64,000 bases of DNA from Zoroaster sp. YZ-2022 (taxonomy: Eukaryota; Echinodermata; Asteroidea; Forcipulatida; Zoroasteridae). The position numbers were made by a program, and so were the translations under genes. Position 1 is the first letter of the stretch, and every line of letters begins with the position of its first letter. The DNA lies in NCBI GenBank assembly GCA_029582265.1, contig CM055816.1, forward strand, positions 85,339,314 to 85,403,313, given 5' to 3'. Of the stretch, positions 11,311-23,108 are shown piece by piece. The notes under the pieces were generated by a model that was not told where the DNA came from, searched no databases, and saw only the letters and a program-made list of their open reading frames with translations.

Positions 11311-11803
11311 TGGCTGCCCAGGTACCCATAAATAAGTTTGGCTGCCCGGGTACCCATAAATAAGTTTGGCTGGCCGGGTACCCATAAATAAGTTTGGCTG
11401 GCCGGGTACCCATAAATAAGTTTGGCTGCCCGGGTACCCATAAATAAGTTTGGCTGGCCGGGTACCCATAAATAAGTTTGGCTGGCCGGGTACCCATAAA
11501 TAAGTTTGGTTGCCCGGGTACCCATAAATAAGTTTGGCTGCCCGGGTACCCATAAATAAGTTTGGCTGCCCGGGTACCCATAAATAAGTTTGGTTGCCGG
11601 TACCCATAAATAAGTTTACGTTCGGTACCCATAAATAAGTTTGCTGCCGGTACCCATAAATAAGTTTACGTCTCGGTACCCATAAATAAGTTTGGTTGCG
11701 GTACCAATAAATAAGTTTGGCTGCCCAGGTACCCATAAATAAGTTTGGCTGCCCGGGTACCCATAAATAAGTTTGGTTGCCCGGGTACCCATAAATAAGT
11801 TTG
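11311..11803. repeat. 28-bp minisatellite, array 2, with degenerate units
   Basis: About 18 units. Most are standard, with ggctgcccg or ggctggccg as the variable part. Between about 11596 and 11712 the core is constant while the variable segment changes length and sequence: acgttc, ctgcc, acgtctc, ggttgc. It ends about 815 bp before the ATG of copy 3. Confidence 0.97.
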
Positions 11804-12419
11804 TAAAAACATGTAAATACTCCTGAATGTATAACATAACCAATATGAAGACAGGTTTCTCTTGTTTTATATTAGAGTCACAATAAATGCAAGTCCTGGA
11901 CACCACGCTGTGAGCACGCTTCAGTCCCTGGCTCACTGGGTTAGATTTGTCCAACCCTACTGTAAGGCTGTGCATTATTGTAACTTCATATTCAAAGAAA
12001 TGGTAATATGATGTTATTATATTGGGTATAATTTTCAGTCACTGAGTTAATCTAAAACCGGTAATTCCATGCCCAGTTAATCATGATGTTCTTCCTTTAA
12101 GCATGCCTGTCATGATTTCTCAGGATTTTTTTACAAATCTCCCTTTGCCTCAAAACTTTCTTGAAAGAGAAATAGCTACCATGGGAAGAAAGAAGTAGCA
12201 TTTATTTTCCAGAAATCAGGAAAAATCATGGCCTATATCTTTTCTGCGGGTCTGATTGATGGGATAGTGGTTTACTGTGATACGGAGACCAATTGAGGAC
12301 GCTGGATTATATTTCAGAGACGGAAGACGGCTTGATCATAACGCTATTAAATAAACAAATATCCATGTTGACAATAAATTTACCAACTGACGAACAGCTG
12401 TAAGCATAACACTAATGAG
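11804..12419 (+). other. Minisatellite-type 5' flank of FReD copy 3
   Basis: Colinear with 331-1019 but with a single FReD relic instead of the doubled one. No separate gene is seen. Confidence 0.75.
12231..12330 (+). pseudogene. FReD relic, single copy, upstream of copy 3
   Basis: Decayed fibrinogen-domain fragment homologous to 831-929. It reads IFSAGLIDGIVVYCDTETN, a stop, then a broken GWIIFQRRK. It carries private changes shared with the relic before copy 7, which links copies 3 and 7. Confidence 0.8.
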
Positions 12420-12617
12420 AAAATCCTCATTCATCGACTGTACATGGAAAGGTGTACATCAGACGACTTAAGTCTCTATACAAAGATGTGCATGTTATTG
12501 TGTTTGCATGAATTTCAACTGTAGACTGAACTGAACAGATTAACAGACACTGCTATTACATCAAAGCCAACTTTGATATACTTGAAGAAAGACTAACTCA
12601 TTTTAGATATCTCAATT
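12420..12617 (+). promoter_or_regulatory. Conserved 198-bp upstream module of FReD copy 3
   Basis: Same 198-bp spacing from the aaaatcctcattcatcg boundary to the ATG as in the other copies. Function is inferred from conservation. Confidence 0.55.
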
Positions 12618-13622
12618 ATGGCAGCTAGCTACATGATGATTTCAGTTCTCATAGCAGCCGTGTTTCTCACTGTCATGGTTGGAAATTGTCACGGTGAATT
12701 TTCACGATCATTCACACCATATTTCTACTTGGCAAACAACCGAGCCTTACTGAATCATACGTTTCAGTGGAAGACTGTATCTTCTCCTGTGATCTGTGGA
12801 CGAGACTGCTCTATGAATCCACATTGTGCATCGTTCAACTATCACACAAGTAACCATGTTTGTGCATTGAATAATGCCACCAGAGCTCACTACCCTGCTG
12901 ACTTTGTTGAGTTGAAACAAAGTGCCTACTACGACGATAACTTGGACACTCCTTCATTTTCAGCACCTGACACTGTAAGTGATAGCAGTTGTCTGATATT
13001 GTCCCAGGCTGGTTACTATGTCAATGGCATCTACACTATCTTTCCTACTGGTCTGTCTGAAGGGATAAAATGTTATTGTGATATGGAGACGGACGAAGGA
13101 GGCTGGATCGTGTTTCAGAGGAGACAAGATGGCTCCGTCGACTTCTATCGTAGCTGGACTGAATACCAACCAGGGTTTGGCAATCCATCTGGTGAATTTT
13201 GGATAGGGAATGACATCCTTCGTACACTAACTGGGTCAGGACAATGGCAACTGAGAGTAGATATGGAAGATTGGGAAAACCAAACAGCTTGGTCTGCTTA
13301 TGGTCAGTTTAATGTTTCAGATGACAAGTACACTCTCCATGTTGGTTCATATGATGCTGAGAGTACAGCAGGTGATGCAATGGCAACGCACAACGGACGT
13401 CCATTCACGACAAAGGATCAGGACAATGATGCATGGTCAGTTAATTGTGCAGTGAGATATGAAGGTGCCTGGTGGTTTAGTAACTGTTTTCTTGCACATC
13501 TGAATGGTAAATACTACCATCATGGAGATGTGCCATTGGGACAGGGAATACAGTGGACACACTGGAAAGGAGACTATTACTCCCTGAAGAAATGCAGCAT
13601 GAAAATAAGAGAAGTCTTGTAA
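12618..13622 (+). CDS. FReD copy 3: secreted PAN/apple-like plus fibrinogen-domain protein, intact
   Basis: The intact intronless frame encodes 334 aa. The signal peptide and PAN-like module are as in the other copies. The linker and first part of the fibrinogen domain are of the second sequence type, with ELKQSAYYDD and DSSCLILSQAGYYVNG, shared with copy 7. The conserved GGGW reads EGGW here (METDEGGW), a change in a very conserved turn of the family. The C-terminal block, SVNCAVRYEGAWWFSNCF, resembles copy 1. The calcium-site motif DQDND is kept. An AATAAA lies at 14055-14060. Extracellular recognition is inferred from the family; the glycine-to-glutamate change could affect folding. Confidence 0.93.
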   Translation: MAASYMMISVLIAAVFLTVMVGNCHGEFSRSFTPYFYLANNRALLNHTFQWKTVSSPVICGRDCSMNPHCASFNYHTSNHVCALNNATRAHYPADFVELKQSAYYDDNLDTPSFSAPDTVSDSSCLILSQAGYYVNGIYTIFPTGLSEGIKCYCDMETDEGGWIVFQRRQDGSVDFYRSWTEYQPGFGNPSGEFWIGNDILRTLTGSGQWQLRVDMEDWENQTAWSAYGQFNVSDDKYTLHVGSYDAESTAGDAMATHNGRPFTTKDQDNDAWSVNCAVRYEGAWWFSNCFLAHLNGKYYHHGDVPLGQGIQWTHWKGDYYSLKKCSMKIREVL

Positions 13623-15234
13623 ACCTACTTTCACATCACTTATTACACAATTGAATGAACTCTACAAGACAGGTCAGATGTTAGTTTACCTCTCTTTTTT
13701 TTCTTTTTTTTACAAATTATCAACTTTAAAAACTAAATTAGTCAAAATTAAATATATATACATGTAGATAAAAAAAAACATTTTAAAAAATATGATATGG
13801 TCAGCATTTTAGACACGAGCACATAAAAATTTTCATATTAATTTTCAAGATGTAATCCTTGTGTTTTGTTTCATTTTACCAGCAATTTTGATTTAATCAG
13901 ATCATTGTAAATTTCATTTTAGAAAGGAAAACAAATAATTTTATATAAAATTTTAGTTTGGGAACTGTAAAAATATGGTTTTCTTAATTATTTTATAAAA
14001 TGTGTAATTTTTAAGCATTTGTTTTCCTTAACTCAAGCAAAATATTAATGTTCCAATAAAAAAAAACAGTTAAGTTGGTTATTGTAATAAATGTTGTGTT
14101 AAATTAGATGTACATGTATTCTGTAAGTAAACATTACAATTGAAAATTAATGCATTATGGAAATGACAGGATTTGGAAACAGGGCATCAAATTGAATAAC
14201 ACACTGTGTTGCATAAGTTTAACTTACAATACAAGGGTGCAATGTGTATTACAAATACAATGGCATGTCCATTTAGCAAACATGGCGTCTAAAAGACACT
14301 CAAAGGTATTACTGATTAATACATGTAAGATGTTCAGAAAATGTTGAAAAAAATATCTTTTGGCAGTTTAGTGGGCTACAAAATCCTGACTTCATGTAAT
14401 AGTTGAAACATGACATATGACTGATATCAAGTTTTAATGCATCCAATCCATAGAATTCTTACATAATTTGTAAATTTTGCATAATCAATGCGGTAACATG
14501 TATTATTCAAATCACCATTTTGTTAAATGAATGTGGAATAAGATTGATGTTTTGATTAAATTGTCAAAACAAATGTAAAGTTTTATGCAAGAAGTCAGAA
14601 TCCTTTTTGAGGTATGGTGAACACAAAATGATGGCACTGTTAAGAATGGGTGAAGTCTTTATTTTTATTTACATAAGATTTACCAACTATGAAACACACC
14701 ATCCAATTGTGTCCACTCTACCTCAAGATGGCTTTATACTGACATTGGCACTTGGTTGTGATTTAAACAATTTCTGTTATTTTTATGGCAATTTACCCTT
14801 TTTATAAAGGGATTTGAGAATTGTGAAAATTGTGATTTTTCAATTGAATTGCAAACTTAATTTTATTAATTTGCGAGAAATAACTACAGAATTACAGGCA
14901 CCAAATATTTTGTTTCTCACTTTAAATTGAAATTTCGTAGAAAACAAATTTGTGGAGAATAAATCTAAGCATAGCACAGAATATATCTTTAAGGTATGAT
15001 ATCATTTTGATGATGTTCATAGATGTTTTGCAACTCTGTAATAAAGTAATACTGTAAGTATTTGAATGTGAAACAAATGATGTCTCCAATTTGACTTTCA
15101 TAATGTTTGTGTCCACTTATCAGTGGAGAGGTCACTCAGACTCAGACTTGACCTTTGGGACTTGGGACTCTAACTCTGTCTCAAACTAAGTGACTCAGAC
15201 AGACTCAAGGGGGGGACTTGTATTCAGACTACTA
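13623..15234 (+). other. Class II 3' flank of FReD copy 3
   Basis: The class II flank is shared with copies 6 and 7 and differs from class I up to about 14500, where the two classes converge. Short open frames inside it are not conserved as coding. No gene is seen. Confidence 0.75.
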
Positions 15235-15808
15235 CAAAAGGCTGGGAAGCAGGAAAGGGCTGGGAAGAGGGAAAGAGCTGGGAAGAGGGGAAGGGCTGGG
15301 AAGAGGGGAAGGGCTGGGAAGAGGGGAAGGGCAGGGAAGAGGGGAATGGCTGGGGTGAAGGGGAAGGGCTGGGGTGAAGGGGAAGGGCTGGGGTGAAGGG
15401 GAAGGGCTGGGGTGAAGGGGAAGGGCTGGGGTGAAGGGGAAGGGCTGGGGTGAAGGGGAAGGGCTGGGGTGAAGGGGAAGGGCTGGGGTGAAGGGGAAGG
15501 GCTGGGGTGAAGGGGAAGGGCTGGGGTGAAGGGGAAGGGCTGGGGTGAAGGGGAAGGGCTGGGGGTTGGGAGGGGAAAGGGAGGGAAAGGGAGGGGAAGG
15601 GAGGGGAAGGGCTGGGGGTTGGGAGGGGGTTGGGGAAAAGGGCTGGGGAAGGGTTTGGGAAGAAGTGGGGAGGGGTTGGAGAGGGAGGGGTACGGCAGAG
15701 GGAAGGGTACGGCAGAGGGAGGGGTACGGCAGAGGGAGGGGTACGGGAGAGGGAGGGGTACGGGAGAGGGAGGGGTACGGGAGAGGGAGGGGTACGGGAG
15801 GAAGGGTG
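15235..15808. repeat. Polypurine minisatellite, array 2
   Basis: G/A-only array. The central part, about 15345-15560, is about eleven perfect copies of the 19-bp unit gggctggggtgaaggggaa. It is flanked by gggaagaggggaagggct units on the left and 17-bp units of the type tacgggagagggagggg on the right. The homogeneous block implies recent expansion. Confidence 0.95.
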
Positions 15809-17309
15809 GGATATCTAAATATCTGTTCAGGGGCAGGAAGAGGGAAGTTATAATGATGTCAATTTCTTGTTTTTATTGGGGATGGGGAAAGATCACAGGG
15901 AGAAGGACCCCCCCATCCACATTGATAAATCCCTGCATTATTTATTTACCTTTTCTACTGGGATATACATATATAAACTGTGCATCAAAAGAAACTTACT
16001 GAAATTACTGAAGTTTATCTGTGTTCAAATATTTTTCATTTTTCCTTGGAGGATTTTAATAAGTGTCCTTCCAAAGATTTGATAAGTTTCTTTTGATGCT
16101 TAGTATATATGGTTTGAAATTTCTAAAAATTTTGTAATAAATGTTTTTTAATTTTTAATTCAAATAAACGTTTCAAACCAAAATTATTGTTTTATTTTCT
16201 TTTTTCTTTTTTTATATTTTTGCTCAAGTTAAGGTGGCTTGGTTCTGAGGGATGGTTAGGAAAGGCCAACGTTCTGGGGCGATCATTGCAATTTGGAATC
16301 CTCCTTCAAAATTTACACCACCACCAGCCGTTCAATAATTCTCCACACAAAAGGAAGCTCAATGAAACATTTTCCTGGGCCCTGGGAAAGCAAGCCCTGG
16401 ATGCCTTGCTGTGAGCTCACTTCGCTCACTGGATCACTGGTTTGGATTTGCCCCATCCTACTTTCAATATCACTCCGCCACCATTGGACTGAATAGTATT
16501 AATTTGGCCCCTGACCAATCTTCTCAGCTACATTTAGCCTTACAAAAAATATACAGCATACTGTATACATCTACATGAGATATAGTTTCATTATTGTAGA
16601 CATAATGGGGTTTCACATCACCAGCAGACCAGAACATAAATAATTCATTGTTAATTCCAGTAAATGAGCTTCCTGGACCAGCTAGCTAGCCTTGCTTGAT
16701 GACTATGCCAGTAATGAAAACAATCTATTCAACTGTGGACATAAATCATATGATACAATCCAAATGGAAGAGAGCCCATTACCAAAGCCAACCATTACGT
16801 CAATTGATAAACAGAAGACCTTACAATAAACGAGATATCAAGATTGAATTCAAACAGTATCCATCATATGATACAAATAAAAACACTATGGTAAGTCTTG
16901 TTGCTATGTACAAAAAAAAAACAATTTGTTGCTAAGGGAATTCATCCATTTAGTCTGTTAAACTTGCTCTTGTGCAATACAAATTAGTTGAGTGTGATGT
17001 GCACAAATGTTCCAATGCACAAAATACCATGCCATTCACCAGTGTGATAACTGAACATACTCAATTTGTATTGTAAATTATATGGGTATCTACAACAGTC
17101 CAAAGACAATTCAGATAACATTTAAATTGGTGACATGGATAATGAATAAGAATATTGGTCTAGTACCAAGACACCTTAATAATCAGTCTGAATTATCATT
17201 GGATACATGTACACTTGGGGATCAGACTGTTGAACTTCTAATGAGAATTTCCACAAATACTGAAGCTAAATTCATTTGATAATTTAATAGTCTGTCTTAT
17301 TTAGATTAA
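15809..17309 (+). other. Distal module after copy 3
   Basis: Same module as 9829-11310. An extra segment at about 15860-16070 is absent after copies 2 and 4 but present after copies 6 and 7. It ends where a TTAA-flanked element is inserted. No gene is seen. Confidence 0.7.
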
Positions 17310-17611
17310 CTCTAACCCTGCCAGACGCAGCACAGTGCATCAGGTGGAAAAGTCTGGTGCACTTTGATGCATTCAGCTGTCAACACCAGTGCATAAGCAG
17401 CCAAGTCTGAGGCTATTGAGAGCTGGTCCCATTGAACAATGCCAGAGTTGTATCCTGCTGCCTTTGGTGACCACAGACTCTGAGGCAGTTCGGCCTTGAG
17501 ATTTGTGACCAGATGGATCTTGCTGCACTGGGCAGCCAAGTCACTTTGACAAACAATGCAATCTGATGCTTCTGGCAGGGTTTCTAGCCAAACTACCCTG
17601 GAGGGTTAGGG
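17310..17611. mobile_element. 302-bp MITE with TTAA target duplication
   Basis: The element interrupts sequence that is continuous in the other distal modules (ttagattaaacttttc). It is flanked on both sides by TTAA. The ends, ctctaaccct at the left and agggttaggg at the right, are imperfect inverted repeats. TTAA duplications are made by piggyBac and Kolobok-type transposases; the family cannot be decided here. It has no transposase. The 75-codon minus-strand open frame inside it is not supported. Confidence 0.75.
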
Positions 17612-17796
17612 TTAAACTTTTCATAACATTATCAGGTTTAAGATCAATATTTACATAGAATGCTAAAAGTCAGAATTCACTTTTATGTTAAAATCAAACC
17701 AACCTGTGAAAAGTTGGTCTATAAACATGTATGTTTCAGAGTAAGGTTGTGCGTTTTCAGTTATTTCAGGAACCGGATACCCGAAAATGAAAATCT

Positions 17797-18134
17797 TTGG
17801 CTGCCCAGGTACCCATAAATAAGTTTGGCTGCCCGGGTACCCATAAATAAGTTTGGCTGCCCGGGTACCCATAAATAAGTTTGGCTGCCCGGGTACCCAT
17901 AAATAAGTTTGGTTGCCCGGGTACCCATAAATAAGTTTGGCTGCCCGGGTACCCATAAATAAGTTTGGCTGCCCGGGTACCCATAAATAAGTTTGGTTGC
18001 CCGGGTACCCATAAATAAGTTTGGCTGCCCGGGTACCAATAAATAAGTTTGGCTGCCCGGGTACCCATAAATAAGTTTGGTTGCCCGGGTACCCATAAAT
18101 AAGTTTGGTTGCCCGAGTACCAATAAATAAGTTT
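17797..18134. repeat. 28-bp minisatellite, array 3
   Basis: Twelve units, all close to the standard form. The array is 84 bp (three units) longer than array 4. It ends about 900 bp before the ATG position of copy 4. Confidence 0.97.
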
Positions 18135-18834
18135 GTAAAAATATGTAAATACTCCTGAATGTATAAAATAACCAATATGAAGACAGGTTTCTCTTGTTTT
18201 ATATTATAGTCACAATAAATGCAAGTCCTGGACACCACGCTGTTAGCACGCTTCAGTCCCTGGCTCGCTGGGTTAGATTTGTCCAACCCTACTTTAAGGC
18301 TGTGCATTATTGTAACTTCATATTCAAAGAAATGATAATATGATGTTATTACATGTATATTGGGTATAATTTTCAGTCACTGAGTTAATCTAAAACCGGT
18401 AATTCCATGCCCAGTTAATCATGATGTTCTTCTTCCTTTAAGCAGGCCTGTCATGATTTCTCAGGATTGTTTTACAAATCTCCCTTTGCCTCAAAACTTT
18501 CTTGAAAGAGAAATAGCTACCATGGTAAGAAAGAAGTAGCATTTATTTTCCAGAAATCAGGAAAAATCATGGCTTGTATCTTACCTGCTGGGCTGATTGA
18601 TGGGATAGTGGTTTACTGTGATATGGAGACCAATTGAGGAGGCTGGATTGTATCTTTCCTGCTGGTCCGATTGATGGGATAGTGGTTTACTGTGATATGG
18701 AGACCAATTGAGGAGGCTGGATTGTATTTCAGAGACGGAAGATGGCTTGATCATAACGGTATTAAAGAAACAAATAACCATATTGACAATAAATTTAACA
18801 ACTGACGAGCAGCTGTAAGCATAACACTAATGAG
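18135..18834 (+). other. Minisatellite-type 5' flank of FReD copy 4
   Basis: Nearly identical to 331-1019, including the doubled relic. It belongs to the large duplication that relates the copy 1 and copy 4 regions, with an offset of 17815 bp. Confidence 0.75.
18572..18744 (+). pseudogene. FReD relic with 74-bp tandem duplication, upstream of copy 4
   Basis: Same doubled structure as at 757-929, with the second block starting at 18646 and the in-frame stop after METN in each block. It shares the doubling only with copy 1. Confidence 0.85.
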
Positions 18835-19032
18835 AAAATCCTCATTCATCGACTGTACATGGAAAGGTGTACATCAGACGACTTAAGTCTCTATACAAAG
18901 ACGTGCATGTTATTGTGTTTGCATGAATTTCAACTGTAGACTGAACTGAACAGATTAACAGACACTGCTATTACATCAAAGCCAACTTTGATATACTTGA
19001 AGAAAGACTAACTCATTTTGGATATCTCAATT
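18835..19032 (+). promoter_or_regulatory. Conserved 198-bp upstream module of FReD copy 4
   Basis: Identical in length to the modules of the intact copies. The module is preserved even though the gene behind it carries a stop codon. Confidence 0.5.
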
Positions 19033-20031
19033 ATGGCAGCTAGCTACATGATGATTTCAGTTCTCATAGCAGCCGTGTTTCTGACTGTCATGGTTGGAAA
19101 TTGTCACGGTGAGTTTTCACGATCATTCACTCCATATTTCTACTTGGCCAACAACTGAGCTTTACTGAATCATGCATTTCAGTGGAAGACTGTATCTTCT
19201 CCTGTGATCTGTGGACGAGACTGCTCTATGAATCCACACTGTGCATCATTCAACTATCACATAAGTAACCATGTTTGTGAGTTGAAAAATGCCAACAGAG
19301 CTCACTACCCTGCTGACTTTGTTGAGCTACAAGGAAGTACCTACTATGATGATAACTTGGACACTCCTTCATTTTCAGTACCTGATCGTTACAACAGTTG
19401 TCAGGTATTGTTTCAAGCTGGTCACCATGACAATGGCATCTACACTATCTTTCCTGTTGGTCTGTCTGATGGGATAAAATGTTACTGTGACATGGAGATG
19501 GACGGAGGAGGCTGGACCGTGTTTCAGAGGAGACAAGATGGTTCAGTTGATTTTTATCGTAACTGGACTGAATACCAATCAGGGTTTGGCGATCCTTCTG
19601 GTGAATTTTGGATAGGGAATGACATCCTACGTACACTAACTGGGTCAGGACAATGGCAACTGAGAGTAGATATGGAAGATTGGGAAAACCAAACAGCTTG
19701 GTCTGCTTATGGTCAGTTTAATGTTTCAGATGACAAGTACACTCTCCATGTTGGTTCATATGATGCTGAGAGTACAGCAGGTAATTCAATGGCACATCAC
19801 AATAGACGTCCATTCACTACAAAGGATCAGGACAATGATGCAATATCAGCAAATTGTGCAGTGAGAAATAAAGGTGCCTGGTGGTTTAGTTACTGTTTTC
19901 TTGCACATCTGAATGGTGAATACTACCATCATGGAGATGTGCAGCCTGGAAAGGGAATACAGTGGACACACTGGAAAGGAGACTATTACTCCCTGAAGAA
20001 ATGCAGCATGAAAATAAGAGAAGTCTTGTAA
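19033..20031 (+). pseudogene. FReD copy 4: one nonsense codon in an otherwise intact gene
   Basis: The frame aligns end to end with copy 1 (333 codons including stop) without any indel. Codon 42, CGA in copy 1, is TGA here at 19156-19158. This is a C-to-T transition that ends translation in the early PAN-like module. Downstream everything is preserved, including the fibrinogen domain, YCDMEMDGGGW, DQDND and the stop. A polyadenylation signal is at 20209-20214. The near identity to copy 1 means the mutation is recent. It could be a fixed pseudogene, a segregating null allele or a base-call error. Re-initiation downstream would lose the signal peptide. Confidence 0.9.
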
Positions 20032-22784
20032 ACCTACTTTCACATCACTTATTACACAATTTAATGGACTCTACAATACAGGTCAGATGGTAGATCTTTT
20101 TTACAAAATATCAATTTAAAAAAAATCAGTAGGCCCTATGAATGAAATAAATGAATAACGATTTCCAAGAATGTGATGTGGTCAGCATTTTAGGTTTAAA
20201 AAGCCCTCAATAAATAAATATATTCACTAAAGATGTGTGTTCTGTTTCATTTTAGAAAGGAAAACAAATAATTTTAAATTCACGAAATGTGAGAAGCTTG
20301 ATTTAACAGTTTAGGAGCCCAAAATGAAATTAAGGCGGGATGAATCATTAATTATTTTTGGATATATTTACTGTAAAATATGATTCTCACAATTATTTTG
20401 TGTAATATGTTATTTTAAAGCATTTGTTTTCTACACGCTTAAATTTTACAAAGCAAGCACGGTACATGTATTATTCAAATCACCATTTTGTTTAATAAAT
20501 GTGGAATAAGATTGATGTTTTGATTAAACTGTCAAAACAAATGTAAAGTTTTACGCAAGAAGTCAGAATCCTTTTTGAGGTATGGTGGACCCAATACGAG
20601 TGCACTGTTTTTTTTTTGTATTTACATAAGATTTACCAACTATGAAACACGCCATCCAATTGTGTCCACTCTACCTCAAGATGGCTTATTGATATTGTCA
20701 CTTGCTTGCGATTTTAAAAAAATGTAATTTTTTTATGGAAATTTACCTTTTTGGATTTAAAATATGTACCACTTGGTATAGTTACTGATGGAGTAGATGT
20801 ACAATTGTGTGATATGCATGTGTGCAAGCCATTTGTTCTTATTAATTAAAACAAATTGTTGATCAAGAAAGTCGCATTAAGATTGATGTTTTGATCAAAT
20901 TATCAAAACAAGTGTTAAGTTTTATGCAAGAAGTCAATGATATTGGCACTTGGTTGGGATTTCAATAAAAAATAGCTGTGTTGTTTTTATGAAAATTTAC
21001 CTTTTAAGATAAAATATATGTAAGATTTGTTACAGTTGGTTGTGTATTACATGTAGATACATGTAGCATGCAATATATGAATGACATCTATACATGTAAT
21101 GTTTGAATATAGTGAAGTCAGATGGATTACAATCCAATTGTGTCAATGTGTGCATTTCAATTTTCATTTTATCAAAATTGTAATCCGTTATTGTGGACGA
21201 ATGTGCAATTAAGATTGATGTTTTGATAATATTATCTGAACAAATGTAAAGTTTAGACTCAAGAAGTCATTGATTTTGACACTCGATTGATTTAATATTT
21301 TTCATAATTTTTTTTTAATATTTAAAATCTTTTACTGTTTGTGGAAATAGATAGCATGAAAAAATTCAAAATTCACATTACTTGTACTTTCAGGCATATG
21401 AAACCCTATACACGATTGGTATTAATGACAAAAACCATAAATGATATGACTTACATGATACTTACTTGGTGTAAAGTTGATGAAGATATCAAATAATTAT
21501 TATCATCCAGAGATGAAAATAAATACAATATATCTGAATGGAATTTTCCTTTTTTTCTTGTTGACACAATGACACAATGAAATTAGCTGAAACATTCACA
21601 AGTTGGTTTTTAGTCCAAACAATCAGTCTCTAGTTTCTGGTTTCTGTACACAGAGCCTCAGAGCTGTGCCTCGGCATTTTTTACTTATTTTTTTGTTTCT
21701 TTGAAATGATGTCCAATTGCAGCCAAAATTGCTGGATCAATTGAAATTCTGCCGTGATGTGTTTTAAATCACATTTTCACATAGGGGTATGAATGTTTGC
21801 CCGATTTGTAAGGCCTCTCTTAGCCACCATACTTTGTATATGGGAAATTTGGTCTGGTTCCAATAACCGCGTATACATGTATCACGTATTTCACTGGTTG
21901 GCAAAAAAAGATTACCAAAAAAGAAGAAATTAAAAAAAAAACATCACCATACCGATTTTGAAGCTGACCTATGACCAGTAAACGGAGACTTTTTTGCATG
22001 GATGCATTTACAGACATTTTACCCAAGTGTACACTGCCTTGAATGAACACTGCAAAATGATATTTTCAAATAACATTAGCAATTCTCTCTCAAGTTCATA
22101 CTATGTAAACAATCAGCAATACCATGTCTTTTGATTTCATTTATGAGTTTATTCTCATCAATAAAACAGAATTAACCATCATTGTAATTATTATCAAATT
22201 GACTTACATGTAAGATTACTTTCTGTGATTGGCTAACAAATTTATTCCAGCAAATTAATTTTAGAGGAAAATGGAACAAAACACATTTGAGTTTTCAATG
22301 TCTATTTAAGTTACAAATTTATTTATTTTATTCAACATATTTTTGTCAAGATTTTTGAACATTTCGAAATTGTGATTTTTGATTTGTGAATTAAATTGGA
22401 AACATATACTTTTGTAATTTTCCAGAATTTACTATGTAATTAACAGTCATCAAATATTTTTTTTCTCACTTTGAAGTGAAATTTCTTAGAAAACAGCACT
22501 TTATTGATCAGACAAATTTGTGGGGAATATATTTAGCCACAGCACAGAATAATTATATCTTTTAGGTATGATATCATTTTGATCATGTTCATAGATATTT
22601 TGTCAACTCTGTAATAAAGTAATACTGTAAGTATTTGAATGTGAAACAAATGATGTCTCCAATTTGACTTTCATAATGTTTGTGTCCACTTATCAGTGTA
22701 GAGGTCACTCAGACTCAGACTTGACCTTTGGGACTTGGGACTCTAACTCTTGACTCTAACTGAATGACTTAAGGCTACAACAAA
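20032..22784 (+). other. Class I 3' flank of FReD copy 4
   Basis: Colinear with the flank after copy 1 and closely similar to it, including the three dispersed gatgttttgat motifs. No gene is seen. Confidence 0.75.
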
Positions 22785-23108
22785 AGGCTGGGAAGAGAAG
22801 GGCTGGGGTGAAGGGGAAGGGCTTGGGCAGAGGGAAATTGCTGGGGCAGAGGAATAGGGCTGGGGTAGGGGGAAGGGCTGGGGGTTGGGAGGAGGCTGAA
22901 GGAAGGGAAGGGCTGGAGGTTGGGAGGGGGCTGGGTAGAAGGGCTGGGGATGAAGTGGGAAGGGGTTGGGAGAGGAAGGGGTGGGGAGAGGATCGGGGTG
23001 GGAAGAGGGAGGGGTGGGAAAGAGGGAGGGATGGGGAAAAGGGATGGGGAAAAGGGATGGGTGGGGAAGGGTACGGGAGCGGGAGGGGTACGGGAGCGGG
23101 TGGGGAGC
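22785..23108. repeat. Polypurine minisatellite, array 3 (short)
   Basis: The shortest of the G/A arrays. It has the same left part as array 1 but few 17-bp units at the right, ending in gggagcgggtggggagcga. Confidence 0.93.

Noticed and set aside
11311..11803. CRISPR-like array: 19-bp core with variable spacers
   Set aside because: The variable part is only 5-9 bp and mostly identical between units, the host is an animal, and no cas genes are present. It is a degenerate minisatellite.
17310..17330. Telomere repeat relic
   Set aside because: Only one or two taaccct words occur at each end, and they are explained as the inverted ends of a TTAA-type MITE.
17312..17539. 75-residue minus-strand open frame
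   Set aside because: It lies entirely inside a 302-bp MITE, with no homologue in sister modules and no domain.
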